Assembly: GCF_037023745.1 (NCBI RefSeq) | Contig: NZ_CP146101.1 | Location: 3,836,001-3,900,000 of the forward strand | DNA from: Streptomyces sp. SCSIO 30461 | GTDB taxonomy: Bacteria > Actinomycetota > Actinomycetes > Streptomycetales > Streptomycetaceae | Length of the DNA: 64,000 nt | Direction of reading: 5' to 3' | In this document: positions 47,705-55,861 of the stretch, piece after piece | Layout of the letters: each line of letters opens with the position of its first letter | Position numbering within the stretch: position 1 is the first letter of the stretch | Translations under genes and position numbers: made by a program | Notes under the pieces: model-generated | What the model saw: the letters and a program-made list of their open reading frames with translations, nothing else | Databases searched by the model: none | Told to the model about the DNA's origin: nothing

Positions 47705-48187
47705 TCAGTAGGCGCCCTCGCTGATCCGGGCTTCGCGCTGTACGACGGTGTCCATCAGCTTCTTCCCACTGACCCCGTCGATCACAGCGATCTCGAACGG
47801 GCCACCGACCCGCCGGACCTCGGGCTGCTCGCGGCTGATGTGCGTCCGTGCCCGCAGGACCGTAGTCAGCGCGGCGCTCAGCTGGGTGGACAGCGCATCC
47901 AAGGTGGCAAGGTCGGAGAGCGGGAACCAGTCACCCCTGCAGCCCTGGCAATCCAGGACGGTCGGCCCCGGGCGGCCATCGGCGTCCACCGGAGCGGCCA
48001 GCCGCACCGCAAGGTGCACAGCGTTCGCATCCATCCTCGCCCCCGAGGGATTGGGAATGTCGAAGCCGGCCTCTTCTCCGAAGTGGACCAGTTGGCCTTC
48101 TTCGGGGACGCACTCGCCCCTGTGGAAGACATCACCCCCATCAACGACACAGAACGGAGGGCAACTGGCCAGCGGACTTCTCGTCAT
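47705..48187 (-). CDS. Protein with DUF6907-like N-terminus, probably truncated
   Basis: 160 residues from ATG 48187. The N-terminus MTRSPLASCPPFCVVDGG, then HFGEEAGF, fits the small CPxWC-containing DUF6907 proteins common on actinomycete integrative elements. The C-terminal part (PFEIAVIDGVSGKKLMDTVV) resembles the second strand of DnaQ-like 3'-5' exonucleases (EIAVVD..TG..LLDTLV), but the catalytic DxE stretch before it is missing. The gene may therefore be a fusion created by deletion, and its 3' end may be cut by the IS1380 fragment. Function unknown. Confidence 0.45.
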   Translation of the reverse strand: MTRSPLASCPPFCVVDGGDVFHRGECVPEEGQLVHFGEEAGFDIPNPSGARMDANAVHLAVRLAAPVDADGRPGPTVLDCQGCRGDWFPLSDLATLDALSTQLSAALTTVLRARTHISREQPEVRRVGGPFEIAVIDGVSGKKLMDTVVQREARISEGAY

Positions 48188-48881
48188 AAGGCGACAAATA
48201 GCACCTTGGGCAGCCACACATGAGACGTCCACGCCGAGATCCTCCTGACAGCCGACGGGAGCCACCCCTGCGATGGACACGGGTTGAGGCTTCCAGCCCG
48301 GGAGGGACTGGGAGTGCACTGTCAGGCGATGTCGCGGATCACCGCGACGACGCGCCAGACGGACCTCCTCCAGGCCGCCCGAGGCCAGCGGGGCCCTTTT
48401 CCGTGTAGCCCCGCGAATCAGCCCCTCGTGACGATCAGGATGGCCACACCCAGGAAGATCGAGCCGATGAACGCAGAGAAGACATAGGGGAGCACCCGGT
48501 AGCGCACGGTGAAATACCCGCGCCGCTTTGGGCTTACCGGGCGGATAGGCGACCGGCGTGGTACTGCCGACGTCCAGGCCGAGGCAGCGGCCGCTCCCTC
48601 CGCGGCAGGTCCAGCCGAGTTCAGAGGTCTTCCGGCGCACCGATCGAGGTTGATGCTCTGCCTCGACCGCACCCCGAGCGTCCGCCTGCGCTGCGACGGC
48701 TCGACGGCGAGGCCGGGGAGCATCGGGGGCCGCCACGCCCCGGTAGTGGTCGTCAGCCCTCTGCAGACGGAGTCTGTGCCAGACGCTGGCGGGAACGGCT
48801 CGCCGGTGGCGACATCCGCGCAGTAGGCGTGGAAGATCGGCTCGCGGCGTCCTGCCGGACCCGCAACGCCACGCCCCCTGC
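48188..48881. other. No well-supported gene
   Basis: About 690 bases. The only item of note is a short minus-strand frame ending at 48418 with a clear membrane helix (RVLPYVFSAFIGSIFLGVAI, then LIVTRG). It could be a small membrane protein of a conjugative element starting at a GTG near 48500, but there is no good start signal. Confidence 0.35.
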
Positions 48882-48899
48882 GTATACGCCGATGTATAC
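48882..48899 (+). promoter_or_regulatory. Tandem GTATAC palindromes upstream of the antitoxin
   Basis: GTATAC at 48882-48887 and again at 48894-48899, 12 bases apart (about one helical turn), end 8 bases before the antitoxin ATG. This is the layout expected for a ribbon-helix-helix antitoxin operator overlapping its own promoter, and AT-rich DNA is scarce here. Autoregulation is inferred from the family. Confidence 0.6.
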
Positions 48900-48907
48900 T
48901 GCCGTCC

Positions 48908-49174
48908 ATGGCTGATGCGATGATCCGGGTCTCCGCCGACGTGCGGGACCGCCTTGCTGTTCTTGCCGAGGCCCGCGGCACCTCCATCGGTTCCCTGGTC
49001 AAGGAGTTCGCGGAGTCGAGCCTGACTGCGGAAGAGCGGCGCGAGCGCGCCGAAGCCACGCGCGCCTACCTGGCGGAGCATTTCGCCACGGAGGTCACGG
49101 ACGAGGAGAGCGCCGCAATGGGCCGCCGCCTGCGCAAGGCGTTCACCCGGTCGGCACAGGATGATGTCGCGTGA
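48908..49174 (+). CDS. Antitoxin, ribbon-helix-helix (VapB-like)
   Basis: 88 residues. The first 35 (MADAMIRVSADVRDRLAVLA, then EARGTSIGSLVKEFA) fit a ribbon-helix-helix DNA-binding domain, and the acidic, helical C-terminal half is suited to wrapping a toxin. It overlaps the next gene by four bases (GTGA), so translation is coupled. It should neutralise the downstream toxin and repress the operon through the GTATAC sites. Confidence 0.75.
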   Translation: MADAMIRVSADVRDRLAVLAEARGTSIGSLVKEFAESSLTAEERRERAEATRAYLAEHFATEVTDEESAAMGRRLRKAFTRSAQDDVA

Positions 49175-49557
49175 TCCTGCACCACCTCATCCTGGACACC
49201 GCCACTCTGCTCGCCCTCTCCGGCAACCGGCAGGTCTCCGCTCTCATCCACCGCGCCAACCTCGAACCCGAGATGCGCCTATGGGTACCCGTCCTGGCCG
49301 TACTCCAGGCCGACCTCGAGAACCCGGGCACCGCCGAGCACATCGGACAACTCGAAGTTCTCCACACCATCGACCTCGACTACCCGGCCACCCTCGCCAT
49401 CGCGCAACTCCATCGAGCCGGCACGCCGGTGGGAGCCGCCGCGGCAGTACATGCGGCCAAGACTCTCCCCCTGTGGGACACAGGCGCACTCGTCGCCACC
49501 GTCACTCCCGACCTCTACGACGAGCACAGCATCCGCATCTTCGACCTCAACCGCTGA
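49171..49557 (+). CDS. Putative toxin, PIN-domain-like (VapC-like)
   Basis: 128 residues from GTG 49171. The start HHLILDTATLLALSGNRQVS resembles the first strand and Asp (residue 9) of PIN ribonucleases, and the later TLPLWDTGALVATVTPDLYD resembles the second acidic cluster and final strand. The middle acidic residues are not canonical, so catalytic competence is uncertain. Size, order (antitoxin first) and four-base overlap fit a type II toxin-antitoxin module. It may have stabilised the conjugative element whose remnants follow. Confidence 0.65.
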   Translation: MILHHLILDTATLLALSGNRQVSALIHRANLEPEMRLWVPVLAVLQADLENPGTAEHIGQLEVLHTIDLDYPATLAIAQLHRAGTPVGAAAAVHAAKTLPLWDTGALVATVTPDLYDEHSIRIFDLNR

Positions 49558-49585
49558 GCCCCCGAGGCTGCTATGTCGTGTCGTG

Positions 49586-50040
49586 TCAAGCCGCTTGAGC
49601 GAGTTCTTCGACGTTGCTGAGTCGGTTCCGGTCGGCGCGCTCAAGGATCTTGAAGATTTGGCGGCAGATGACCCGCTTGTGGCATCGCTGCGCGTCACGG
49701 GAGGTCTTCCCCTCGGCGATCTTGCGTGCGACGTACGTCTTTGTAGAGGGATCGAGTCGCATTCTGATCAGGGTGATCGTGTGCATGGCCCGGTTGAGCT
49801 GCCGGTCGCCGCTGCGGTTGAGACGGTGTCGGTTGGTCAGCCCGGACGAGGCAGGGACCGGCGAAAGAGGCGAAGGCGGCTTCCGAACGGAATCGTCCCT
49901 GGTGAGACCAGCTGACCAGTATCTGGGCGGCGGTGATCGGCCCGATTCCGAGCAAGCCGAGAAGCTCAGGGGGCCTGCCGCCGCACCAGGGCGAGGATCT
50001 CGTTGTCGAGTTCCTTGGCCTCGGCCTGCAGGTAGGTGAT
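49586..50040 (-). pseudogene. IS110-family transposase C-terminal fragment
   Basis: On the minus strand: ELLGLLGIGPITAAQILVSW, GRFRSEAAFASFAG, then (after frameshifts near 49870 and 49790) a Leu-Asn-rich stretch, MHTITLIRMRLDPSTKTYVA and RKIAEGKTSRDAQRCHKRVI, ending at 49586. These are the transposase_20 domain motifs of IS110 elements, including the Ser in FRSEAAF. The 5' side is fused to a small conjugation-like protein at about 49966-50040, and the N-terminal DEDD domain is missing. Confidence 0.75.
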
Positions 50041-50142
50041 CACCCAGCCGATGGTGTGAACGATGCCCGAGACGAGGCCGATCACCTGGCCGGATGCCGA
50101 TGCGGAGGCCTGGCTGGTCAGATACGGGGCTGCGGAGTCCAC
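49966..50142 (-). CDS. Small membrane protein, conjugation-associated, fused to IS110 debris
   Basis: GTG 50142 opens a 58-residue frame (VDSAAPYLTSQASASASGQV) with one hydrophobic helix, IGLVSGIVHTIGWVITYL, followed by AEAKELDNEILALVRRQAP, which probably belongs to the IS110 fragment. The start overlaps the end of the upstream transfer-like gene by 25 bases, typical of tightly packed conjugation operons. The natural C-terminus is lost. Confidence 0.4.
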   Translation of the reverse strand: MDSAAPYLTSQASASASGQVIGLVSGIVHTIGWVITYLQAEAKELDNEILALVRRQAP

Positions 50143-50699
50143 GTGGACGCCCCCTTCAGTGTGGTGGTGCGGATGAAGTGCCAGTCGGTGACGCGCCGGT
50201 CGGTGAAGGTTCCGCCGCGGTTGCTGCCTGCCCAGACCAGGTGCACCACCGCCGTGTCGGGTCCACCGGCCCGGCGGGCGACGGTGGCCTGGATCCGGAA
50301 ACGGGCGGTGGCGAACGCCGGCGCGAGGTCCTGCCGGGAGGCGGGGAAGACCGCAGGCCAATGTGCGCGGCCGATCCCGGTGGCATCCGCCCGCAGCAGG
50401 CCACGTCCCGCCGCGACGAGCTGGCTCTCGTCAGCGGCAGCAAGGTCGGCGGGCCAGGCTGTCTCCAACGACTGCTGGATTGCGGCGTCGCCGGCCACGC
50501 CCTCGCCGCGAGGCGGCATCTGTGGCGCACTCGTCTGCATCGAAGCCGTGGATGAGGTCCGCGCGGGCTGGTCGGCCTGTGACCGGCCTACGGGAGGAGA
50601 GCTGCCATCGGGCACCGTCAGAAGAATCACCCCGGCCACCGCCAAAACCGCGGAGACGGTCAGCAGCAGGCGCGGCGAGCGTGCTGGGAATGCGGTCAC
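50118..50699 (-). CDS. Conjugal-transfer-like membrane-anchored protein
   Basis: 193 residues from GTG 50699, which overlaps the stop of the upstream C40 peptidase frame (GTGA). There is one N-terminal membrane helix (LLLTVSAVLAVAGVILLTV), then a linker and a globular domain (WPADLAAADESQLVAAGRGL ... VVHLVWAGSNRGGTFTDRRV). A protein of this sort regularly follows the lytic transglycosylase/C40 gene in actinomycete conjugative elements. This is recalled context, and the molecular role is not established. No lesion seen. Confidence 0.5.
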   Translation of the reverse strand: MTAFPARSPRLLLTVSAVLAVAGVILLTVPDGSSPPVGRSQADQPARTSSTASMQTSAPQMPPRGEGVAGDAAIQQSLETAWPADLAAADESQLVAAGRGLLRADATGIGRAHWPAVFPASRQDLAPAFATARFRIQATVARRAGGPDTAVVHLVWAGSNRGGTFTDRRVTDWHFIRTTTLKGASTWTPQPRI

Positions 50700-51540
50700 A
50701 GAAGCCTGGCCCCTCCCGCGTATCCCGGCATGGCGTTGACTGAACCGCATCGAGGCGGACCACAGCGCCGGGCCTGGGGGCGTTGACCATCTGCCCGTTG
50801 CCCACGAATATCCCTACGTGATGGATCGTCGCGTCGCGGCCGGGAGCGTCGGCGTAGAAGACGAGATCGCCTGGCTTGAGCCCTCCGGGACCGGCACCAG
50901 CGGGGATGCGCCGCCCGGCGCCGGCCTGTGCGCTGCGGTACGCGGCGGCAGGATGCCGACTTTCGCGTAGGTGTAGACGACCAGGCCTGAACAGTCGAAG
51001 CCCTTGATGTGCGCGCCGCTCTTCCCGCTGGGGGAGCAGCAGATACCCGTGCTCGCCCCGTGGGCGTTGCCGCCGCTCCACGAGTACGGCACGCCCTGCT
51101 GGGCCAGGGTTGCCTCGAGCACGGTGCGGACTTTCCTTGACACGTCTGTCAGGTCGGGGCCTTGGGAGGCTGCCGTGTACTGGTCGATCCAGTTCAGCAC
51201 GTTGGCGACGTATTCATGGGAGCGGTTGTACTGGAAGATTGGGGCCTTGAGTTGTGTCCGCTTGGCCAGGTCGCGTCCGTTGCCGCAGAGGTAGACGGCG
51301 GCGCCGAGCGCGGCGTCGTCGGCGTTGTGTGGATCGGCTACCCGGTCGCCGCCTGCGTCCTTGCCGGTGCCTTCCCACGCGGACGGCAGGAACCGGAACG
51401 GGCCCACCGCGCGCTCCGCGCTGGCTGTGCCGTCCCACCGACCGCCCTCGGTGTCGGGGAAGACGGTGGTGTTGCCGCCGGCCCCGGATCCGTTGAGGAG
51501 CACTCCATAGATCCTGGGGCGGATGTCGCCGTTGTCGGCG
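50696..51540 (-). pseudogene. Bifunctional lytic transglycosylase/C40 (NlpC/P60) peptidase, broken
   Basis: The transglycosylase part is recognisable (NGDIRPRIYGVLLNGSGAGG, AVGPFRFLPSAWEGTGKDAG, NADDAALGAAVYLCGNGRDL), then the NlpC/P60 domain with its catalytic Cys in IKGFDCSGLVVYTYAKVG and His in IHHVGIFVGNG. A frameshift near 50940 separates Cys and His parts. A second near 50745 is needed to reach the natural end (MPGYAGGARLL, stop at 50696). The first part, including the catalytic Glu, is lost where the IS481 remnant begins (51540). Such enzymes open the cell wall for type IV secretion. Confidence 0.8.
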
Positions 51541-52510
51541 ATGATCAGGGAGGCGGCCGACCCGACGCTGTCGCGGCGCCAGCGCGGCGCACTGGTACGG
51601 GAGCTGGCGTCCATGACCCATGTCGACCCGGACGGCCGGGCGGTGCGGATCACCCGGTGGACCCTGGACCGCTGGATCTACGAGTGGAAACGGGCCGGGT
51701 TCGAGGCCCTGGTCCCTTCGCCGCGCCAGTCCCGCCCCCGCACGCCGCAGGAGGTCCTGGACCTGGCGGCGGCGCTGAAGAGGGAGAACCCGTCGCGGTC
51801 GGCGGCGCAGATCCGCCGGATCATCGGAGCTCAGCGGGGCTGGGCGCCCGATGAACGCACCATCCAGCGGATGATCGTCCGCGAGGGCCTGGACGCGTTG
51901 AAGGCTCCCGCCGCCTCCGCGGTGTTCGGACGGTTCGAGGCCGATGCCCCGAATGAGTTGTGGACCGGGGACGCCCTGCACGGACCGATGGTCGCCGGCC
52001 GCAAAACGTATCTGTTCGCGTTTGTGGACGATCACTCGCGGGCCGTGATGGGACATCGCTGGGGGTTCGCCGAGGACACTGTCCGCCTGGCCTGGCCCTG
52101 CGGCCGGCTCTGGCCGCGCGGGGTGTCCCGCGCTACATCTACGTCGACAACGGCTCCGCGTTCGTGGACTCGTGGCTGCTGAGGGCCTGCGCGAAACTCG
52201 GCATCAAGCTCGTGCACTCCACCCCGGGCCGCCCACAGGGCCGGGGCAAGATCGAGCGGTTCTTCCGCACCGTGAACAGCGAGTTCGTCGTCGAGATCGC
52301 CTCCGGTGGCGGTCAGGCGGGACGGCAGATCGACAGCCTGCTGGAGATGAACCGGCTGTTTCACGGCCTGGACCGAGAACGTCTACCACCGCCGCGTCCA
52401 ATCCGAGACGGGAGCCGCCCCGCAGGCCCGCTGGATGAACGGCCACCCCCTGGTCGTCCCCAACCCCGCCGACCTCGCGGAAGCCTTCCGCTGGTCGGAA
52501 CACCGCACCG
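51541..52510 (+). pseudogene. IS481-family transposase, frameshifted remnant
   Basis: Helix-turn-helix part REAADPTLSRRQRGALVREL and WTLDRWIYEWKRAGFEALVP, then the integrase core: NELWTGDALHGPMVAGRKTY (first Asp), FAFVDDHSRAVMGHRWGF, PRYIYVDNGSAFVDSWLLRA (second Asp) and RPQGRGKIERFFRTVNSEFV (Glu). Frameshifts lie near 52100 and 52365, and the end NPADLAEAFRWSEHRT is truncated near 52510. The 5' end abuts the broken transglycosylase. It marks the left border of the biosynthetic cluster. Confidence 0.82.
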
Positions 52511-52540
52511 GGGTTGGTGGAGCCGTCTGGCAGGGGCGCG

Positions 52541-53158
52541 TCAGTTCGGGGGGAGTCGGGGCGGGGAAGCGATCGCGGCGGCGACCATTAGCCGGACGGT
52601 CTGCTCGTCGACGCTTTCCCCGAAGAACAGGCTGCGGAACAGCATGGTTCCCGCCCATGCGTCGAGGACCAGCGAGATGTCCGTATTATCGGGGAGGGTG
52701 CCACGTTCGACGGCCCGCGACAGTACCTCGTATGAGGATGCCTTGCGGCCCTCGATCAGGTTCTCTGTGAGGAGGCGGCGGAGTCCGGAGTCGTCCGCGA
52801 CATCTGCAACCAGCGCCGGCAGTGCCATGCGGATCTTCTGTGAGCAGTACAGGTCTGCGAGCGAGTAGGCTACCGCGATCAGTTCGGCCTCGCTGTCGCC
52901 GACATCATCCGTCGGTATCGCGGGAAGCTCCTCGCGTACCGCATCGAGGACGAGGGCTGGCTTGTTGGGCCAGGACCGGTAGATCGTGGCCTTGCCCACG
53001 CGGGCCTCGGCCGCCACTCCGCCGATGGTCAGCTTCGAGTAGCCGTCCTGGGCCAGGATCCGCAGTGTCGCGGAGAGAATCCGCTCACGTGCGTCCAAGT
53101 CCCGTACATGGGTGCCGGATTGGTCTGATATCTGATTCAGAGTTCTCTTTTGTCCCAT
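52541..53158 (-). CDS. TetR/AcrR-family regulator
   Basis: 205 residues. The N-terminal helix-turn-helix is typical: ARERILSATLRILAQDGYSK, LTIGGVAAEARVGKATIYRS, WPNKPALVLDAVREE. The C-terminal ligand-binding helices follow. Its start (53158) overlaps the end of the phosphopantetheinyl transferase gene by 22 bases, making it the last gene of the cluster operon and a candidate local repressor sensing the product or an intermediate. No operator could be identified. Confidence 0.88.
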   Translation of the reverse strand: MGQKRTLNQISDQSGTHVRDLDARERILSATLRILAQDGYSKLTIGGVAAEARVGKATIYRSWPNKPALVLDAVREELPAIPTDDVGDSEAELIAVAYSLADLYCSQKIRMALPALVADVADDSGLRRLLTENLIEGRKASSYEVLSRAVERGTLPDNTDISLVLDAWAGTMLFRSLFFGESVDEQTVRLMVAAAIASPPRLPPN

Positions 53159-53961
53159 TGGCTTCTCGCTTGGTGATGCCGAGTTGGTTGGTATCGGGAG
53201 TCGCAGGATTGAACGATACGGCTCGTTTCATGTGTTGGAGCGTATTCAACCACTTTCATGGCTTCAAGCCCAAGCAGTGCCGGAACGCCGGCGGTCACCG
53301 CAGTCCCGCAGGCAGATTCCCGTTCGTTCGCCCATTGGACGGCCCACCTCCCGTCGGTACGGACCGGAATGCCGTCCGGCCGGAGGGCCTGCGGTGTCCC
53401 GGCTTCCCGCAGTCGACCCCAGTCGGTTGCGCCGAGCTTCACCAGGCACTCCTTGTACGTCCACCGTAAGGCGAGGGCCAGGTCCGGGCGAGGGTCCGCA
53501 GCGACGGCCGCGTGGTCGGCGGCCGTCAGTACTTCGTGCTGCGAGGCCTCCGGCAGCGTGCGGCGCCGGTGATTCTCGGTGTCCACGGCGACCGGGCCGA
53601 GCCCGGTCGCGGCGGCGACACAACCGCGGGTGTGGCTGAGGCTCACGGAGATCCCGGGAAGCTCCGCGATATACGGTCGGCCATGGCCCGAAGAGCCGCA
53701 CCCAGGGCAGAGCTGGCGGAGCGTCAGAAGCTCCGCCGGCACCCCACTCCACCTCGCGGCACACTCCCGTACGAGCAGGTGCGCCGCGAGGTAGTCGTCA
53801 CGGTCGTCAGCGGAACGCAGTCGGGCGGCCCGAGCCTGCTCGGCCTCTGTAAGCCTGGCTCGGACGGACGTCAGAGCCCGGAGCGCCCCGGCCGAGTCCG
53901 CGTACAGCACCAACGAGTTCGCCAGGCGACCCACTCCCCACCGTCCTCCGGAGCGGAGCAT
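53137..53961 (-). CDS. 4'-phosphopantetheinyl transferase, Sfp type
   Basis: 274 residues. It transfers phosphopantetheine from CoA to carrier proteins, here presumably the PKS ACP. Motifs are YIAELPGISVSLSHTRGCVA, then LGPVAVDTENH (metal-binding Asp and Glu) and ALRWTYKECLVKLGATDWG (the W-x-x-KE-x-x-x-K signature). The start at 53961 overlaps the preceding stop codon in TGATG, so translation is coupled to the hydrolase. The frame is open further upstream but without homologous character. The C-terminal ~35 residues are unusually Gln/His/Arg-rich and overlap the regulator start. Confidence 0.88.
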   Translation of the reverse strand: MLRSGGRWGVGRLANSLVLYADSAGALRALTSVRARLTEAEQARAARLRSADDRDDYLAAHLLVRECAARWSGVPAELLTLRQLCPGCGSSGHGRPYIAELPGISVSLSHTRGCVAAATGLGPVAVDTENHRRRTLPEASQHEVLTAADHAAVAADPRPDLALALRWTYKECLVKLGATDWGRLREAGTPQALRPDGIPVRTDGRWAVQWANERESACGTAVTAGVPALLGLEAMKVVEYAPTHETSRIVQSCDSRYQPTRHHQARSQWDKREL

Positions 53962-54851
53962 CACAGCCCGTCGGCCCAGGCGCGGATGCGTGCCGCGATC
54001 GGTGCCCCCTTGCGGGCCCACCGCACGTGGTCCACCCGGCCCCCACCGCCGGGTTCGAAATGCCATCGTTCCACGACGGCCGAGGGAAGTTTGGCGCACA
54101 GCCGGTCCACCGCCGTGGGTGGAGCGAGAGTGTCCCCGGAGACCGAGACGGCGAGCACGGGCAGCCGTATGGACGCGAATCCCTCCTCATAGGCGATGTC
54201 GGCACCCGAGGGCCGGAACCGGCCGGTGCGGGAGATCCTGGCCCAGTCGCGGATCAGCGTTGCTGGCTGCCTGCCCGCGAATCCGAGCCGGTGCCCGGGG
54301 AAGTACCCCCACAACCAGGCGATCAGGGCAGCGAGTTGGGTGCTCAGCAACACCCGCAGCCCACTGGCGCCCGGGAATCCCCGGAAGTCCACCGACCCGG
54401 CGGCCACGAAGATCAGACCGTCAACGCCCTTCGGCTCGCGGGCCGCGTACAGCACAGAAACCTGGCCCCCGATGCTGTGTCCCAGGAGGTACAGCGGGAC
54501 GCCTTCGCCGAAGCGTTCCCGGGTCGCTGCCACCAACGCTGGCCAGTCCCGCGACGCGAGTTCGTGGTAGCCGTGGCGGGAGCGGCGGCCAGGCCGGGGT
54601 CGGCTTTCGCCCTGCCCCCGCAGATCGGCGGTCACGGAGGCGATGCCCAGCTCCGCCAGCTCGGCGCAGAACGGCGCGTAGTACGAGGCATTGACCGCCA
54701 TGGCGGGCCAGATCAGCACGACCGCCCGGGGTGCCGCGGTCGGCTCGGTGAGCTGAGTGACGACCCGCTGCGGGCCGTCACCGTCGTGTGGCGGCAGCAG
54801 CACCTCCCAGCAGGTCGGGTCGTCACCGGGATTCGTGGCCGGGGCGCTCAT
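53961..54851 (-). CDS. Alpha/beta hydrolase (serine hydrolase, lysophospholipase-like)
   Basis: 296 residues starting at 54851, overlapping the diiron-protein stop by four bases (ATGA). An LIWPAMAVNASYYAPFCAEL opening and ADLRGQGES are typical of the monoacylglycerol lipase/lysophospholipase group. The nucleophile elbow is LLGHSIGGQ, the acid is probably the Asp in VSVSGDTLAPP, and the His is in GGRVDHVRWAR. In a biosynthetic cluster it could cleave an ester or thioester, or release a seryl/acyl intermediate. The substrate is unknown. Confidence 0.85.
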   Translation of the reverse strand: MSAPATNPGDDPTCWEVLLPPHDGDGPQRVVTQLTEPTAAPRAVVLIWPAMAVNASYYAPFCAELAELGIASVTADLRGQGESRPRPGRRSRHGYHELASRDWPALVAATRERFGEGVPLYLLGHSIGGQVSVLYAAREPKGVDGLIFVAAGSVDFRGFPGASGLRVLLSTQLAALIAWLWGYFPGHRLGFAGRQPATLIRDWARISRTGRFRPSGADIAYEEGFASIRLPVLAVSVSGDTLAPPTAVDRLCAKLPSAVVERWHFEPGGGGRVDHVRWARKGAPIAARIRAWADGL

Positions 54852-55804
54852 CGGGGGGCGTCCGAGAGGAGCATGTATTCCAGGCGGGTCTCCTGCGTCT
54901 CGCGCGACCAGCGCTCGGCCGCCTCCATCCGTTCCTCGATACTGGTGTCCACCAGCCGTCGGCCGGGCCAGATCTCGTAGTCGCCGATGAGCCCGGCATG
55001 CTGGGCGAGACCCTCCTGGAAGAGCGACTCGCGGCGGAAAAGTACTTCCTGCATCGGGAGTTTTTCCCACAAGCGGCGGCCCTCCATGACCAGGTCCAGG
55101 AGCCGCGGGCGCTGCTCCGAGTGCTCGGTCAGGTAGCGGCGTACGACCGAGCTGCCGACGGCGAGATGCCGGATTTCGTCCATGTTCGCCCCGCGCTCGA
55201 CCAAGGCCGCGGATGGGTCGAGCGGGCGCCACTTCCGCTCGCTCAGCTCGGCCGCGGGCGCCAGGACGCCCTCCACGAGAACCGTCAGGACCAGCACGCC
55301 GCCGTGGAAATCGCCCTGGTCGCGCAGGACCTGGAGGCCGAATTCCTCCAGCGGGTCGAGCACTGCGGCAGCGCTCGTCGCGGCGGTGTGGGCAACCGCG
55401 GCCTCGATCTCGGCAGCAGAGAGGTCCAAGCGCAGCAGATGCTCCCGGAAGGCGCGGGCGTGCCGGGCCTCGTCGATCAGCTGGGTCGCGAAGAACTCCA
55501 GATCATCGGTCTCGGGTGAGTGGAAGACCGCGAACGACAGGGCACGGGTGGCCTTCTCCTCTGCCAGGTGACGGAAAGTGAACTCGTCGATGATGGCGTC
55601 GCGCAGTGGGCCTGGCGTACGGACCGCCTCGGTCGGGCCTGCATCGGGCACCGAACCATCCGAGAGCCTCCGCAGCATGGTGCCCGCGACATGTCGAAGC
55701 CAGTACGGCAGATTGCAGTCCTGCGGGCTGAGCTCCAGCGTGCGGGCGCCTTCGAGCACGCTCGGGGCGTTGTCCCAGTCAGCCTCGACGGGGGTGGTCG
55801 TCAT
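54848..55804 (-). CDS. Ferritin-like diiron protein, VlmB-like candidate
   Basis: 318 residues, all helical. Two metal half-sites are readable: Glu82 or Glu83 (HLAEEKATRAL) with Glu112/His115 (LIDEARHARAF), and Glu178 (LTVLVEGVLAP) with Glu210/His213 (NMDEIRHLAVG). That is the EX2H pattern of soluble non-haem diiron oxygenases/oxidases. In valanimycin biosynthesis a protein of this kind (VlmB) oxidises a hydrazine intermediate to the azoxy group, as I recall the literature. Here it is 57 bases downstream of a VlmA-like transferase. ATG 55804 has a GAAGAGGAT box. Alternative roles (N-oxygenase, desaturase-like) cannot be excluded. Confidence 0.8.
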   Translation of the reverse strand: MTTTPVEADWDNAPSVLEGARTLELSPQDCNLPYWLRHVAGTMLRRLSDGSVPDAGPTEAVRTPGPLRDAIIDEFTFRHLAEEKATRALSFAVFHSPETDDLEFFATQLIDEARHARAFREHLLRLDLSAAEIEAAVAHTAATSAAAVLDPLEEFGLQVLRDQGDFHGGVLVLTVLVEGVLAPAAELSERKWRPLDPSAALVERGANMDEIRHLAVGSSVVRRYLTEHSEQRPRLLDLVMEGRRLWEKLPMQEVLFRRESLFQEGLAQHAGLIGDYEIWPGRRLVDTSIEERMEAAERWSRETQETRLEYMLLSDAPR

Positions 55805-55861
55805 AGGGATCAGATCCTCTTCGTTTTTTCGTTCGTAGTGCCTCGGTGCCGTCGTCGGGGG

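Noticed and set aside
54848..55804. Ribonucleotide reductase small subunit or desaturase for the diiron protein
   Set aside because: The metal half-sites fit a general ferritin-like oxygenase, but the radical-site tyrosine context and membrane helices of those families are absent.
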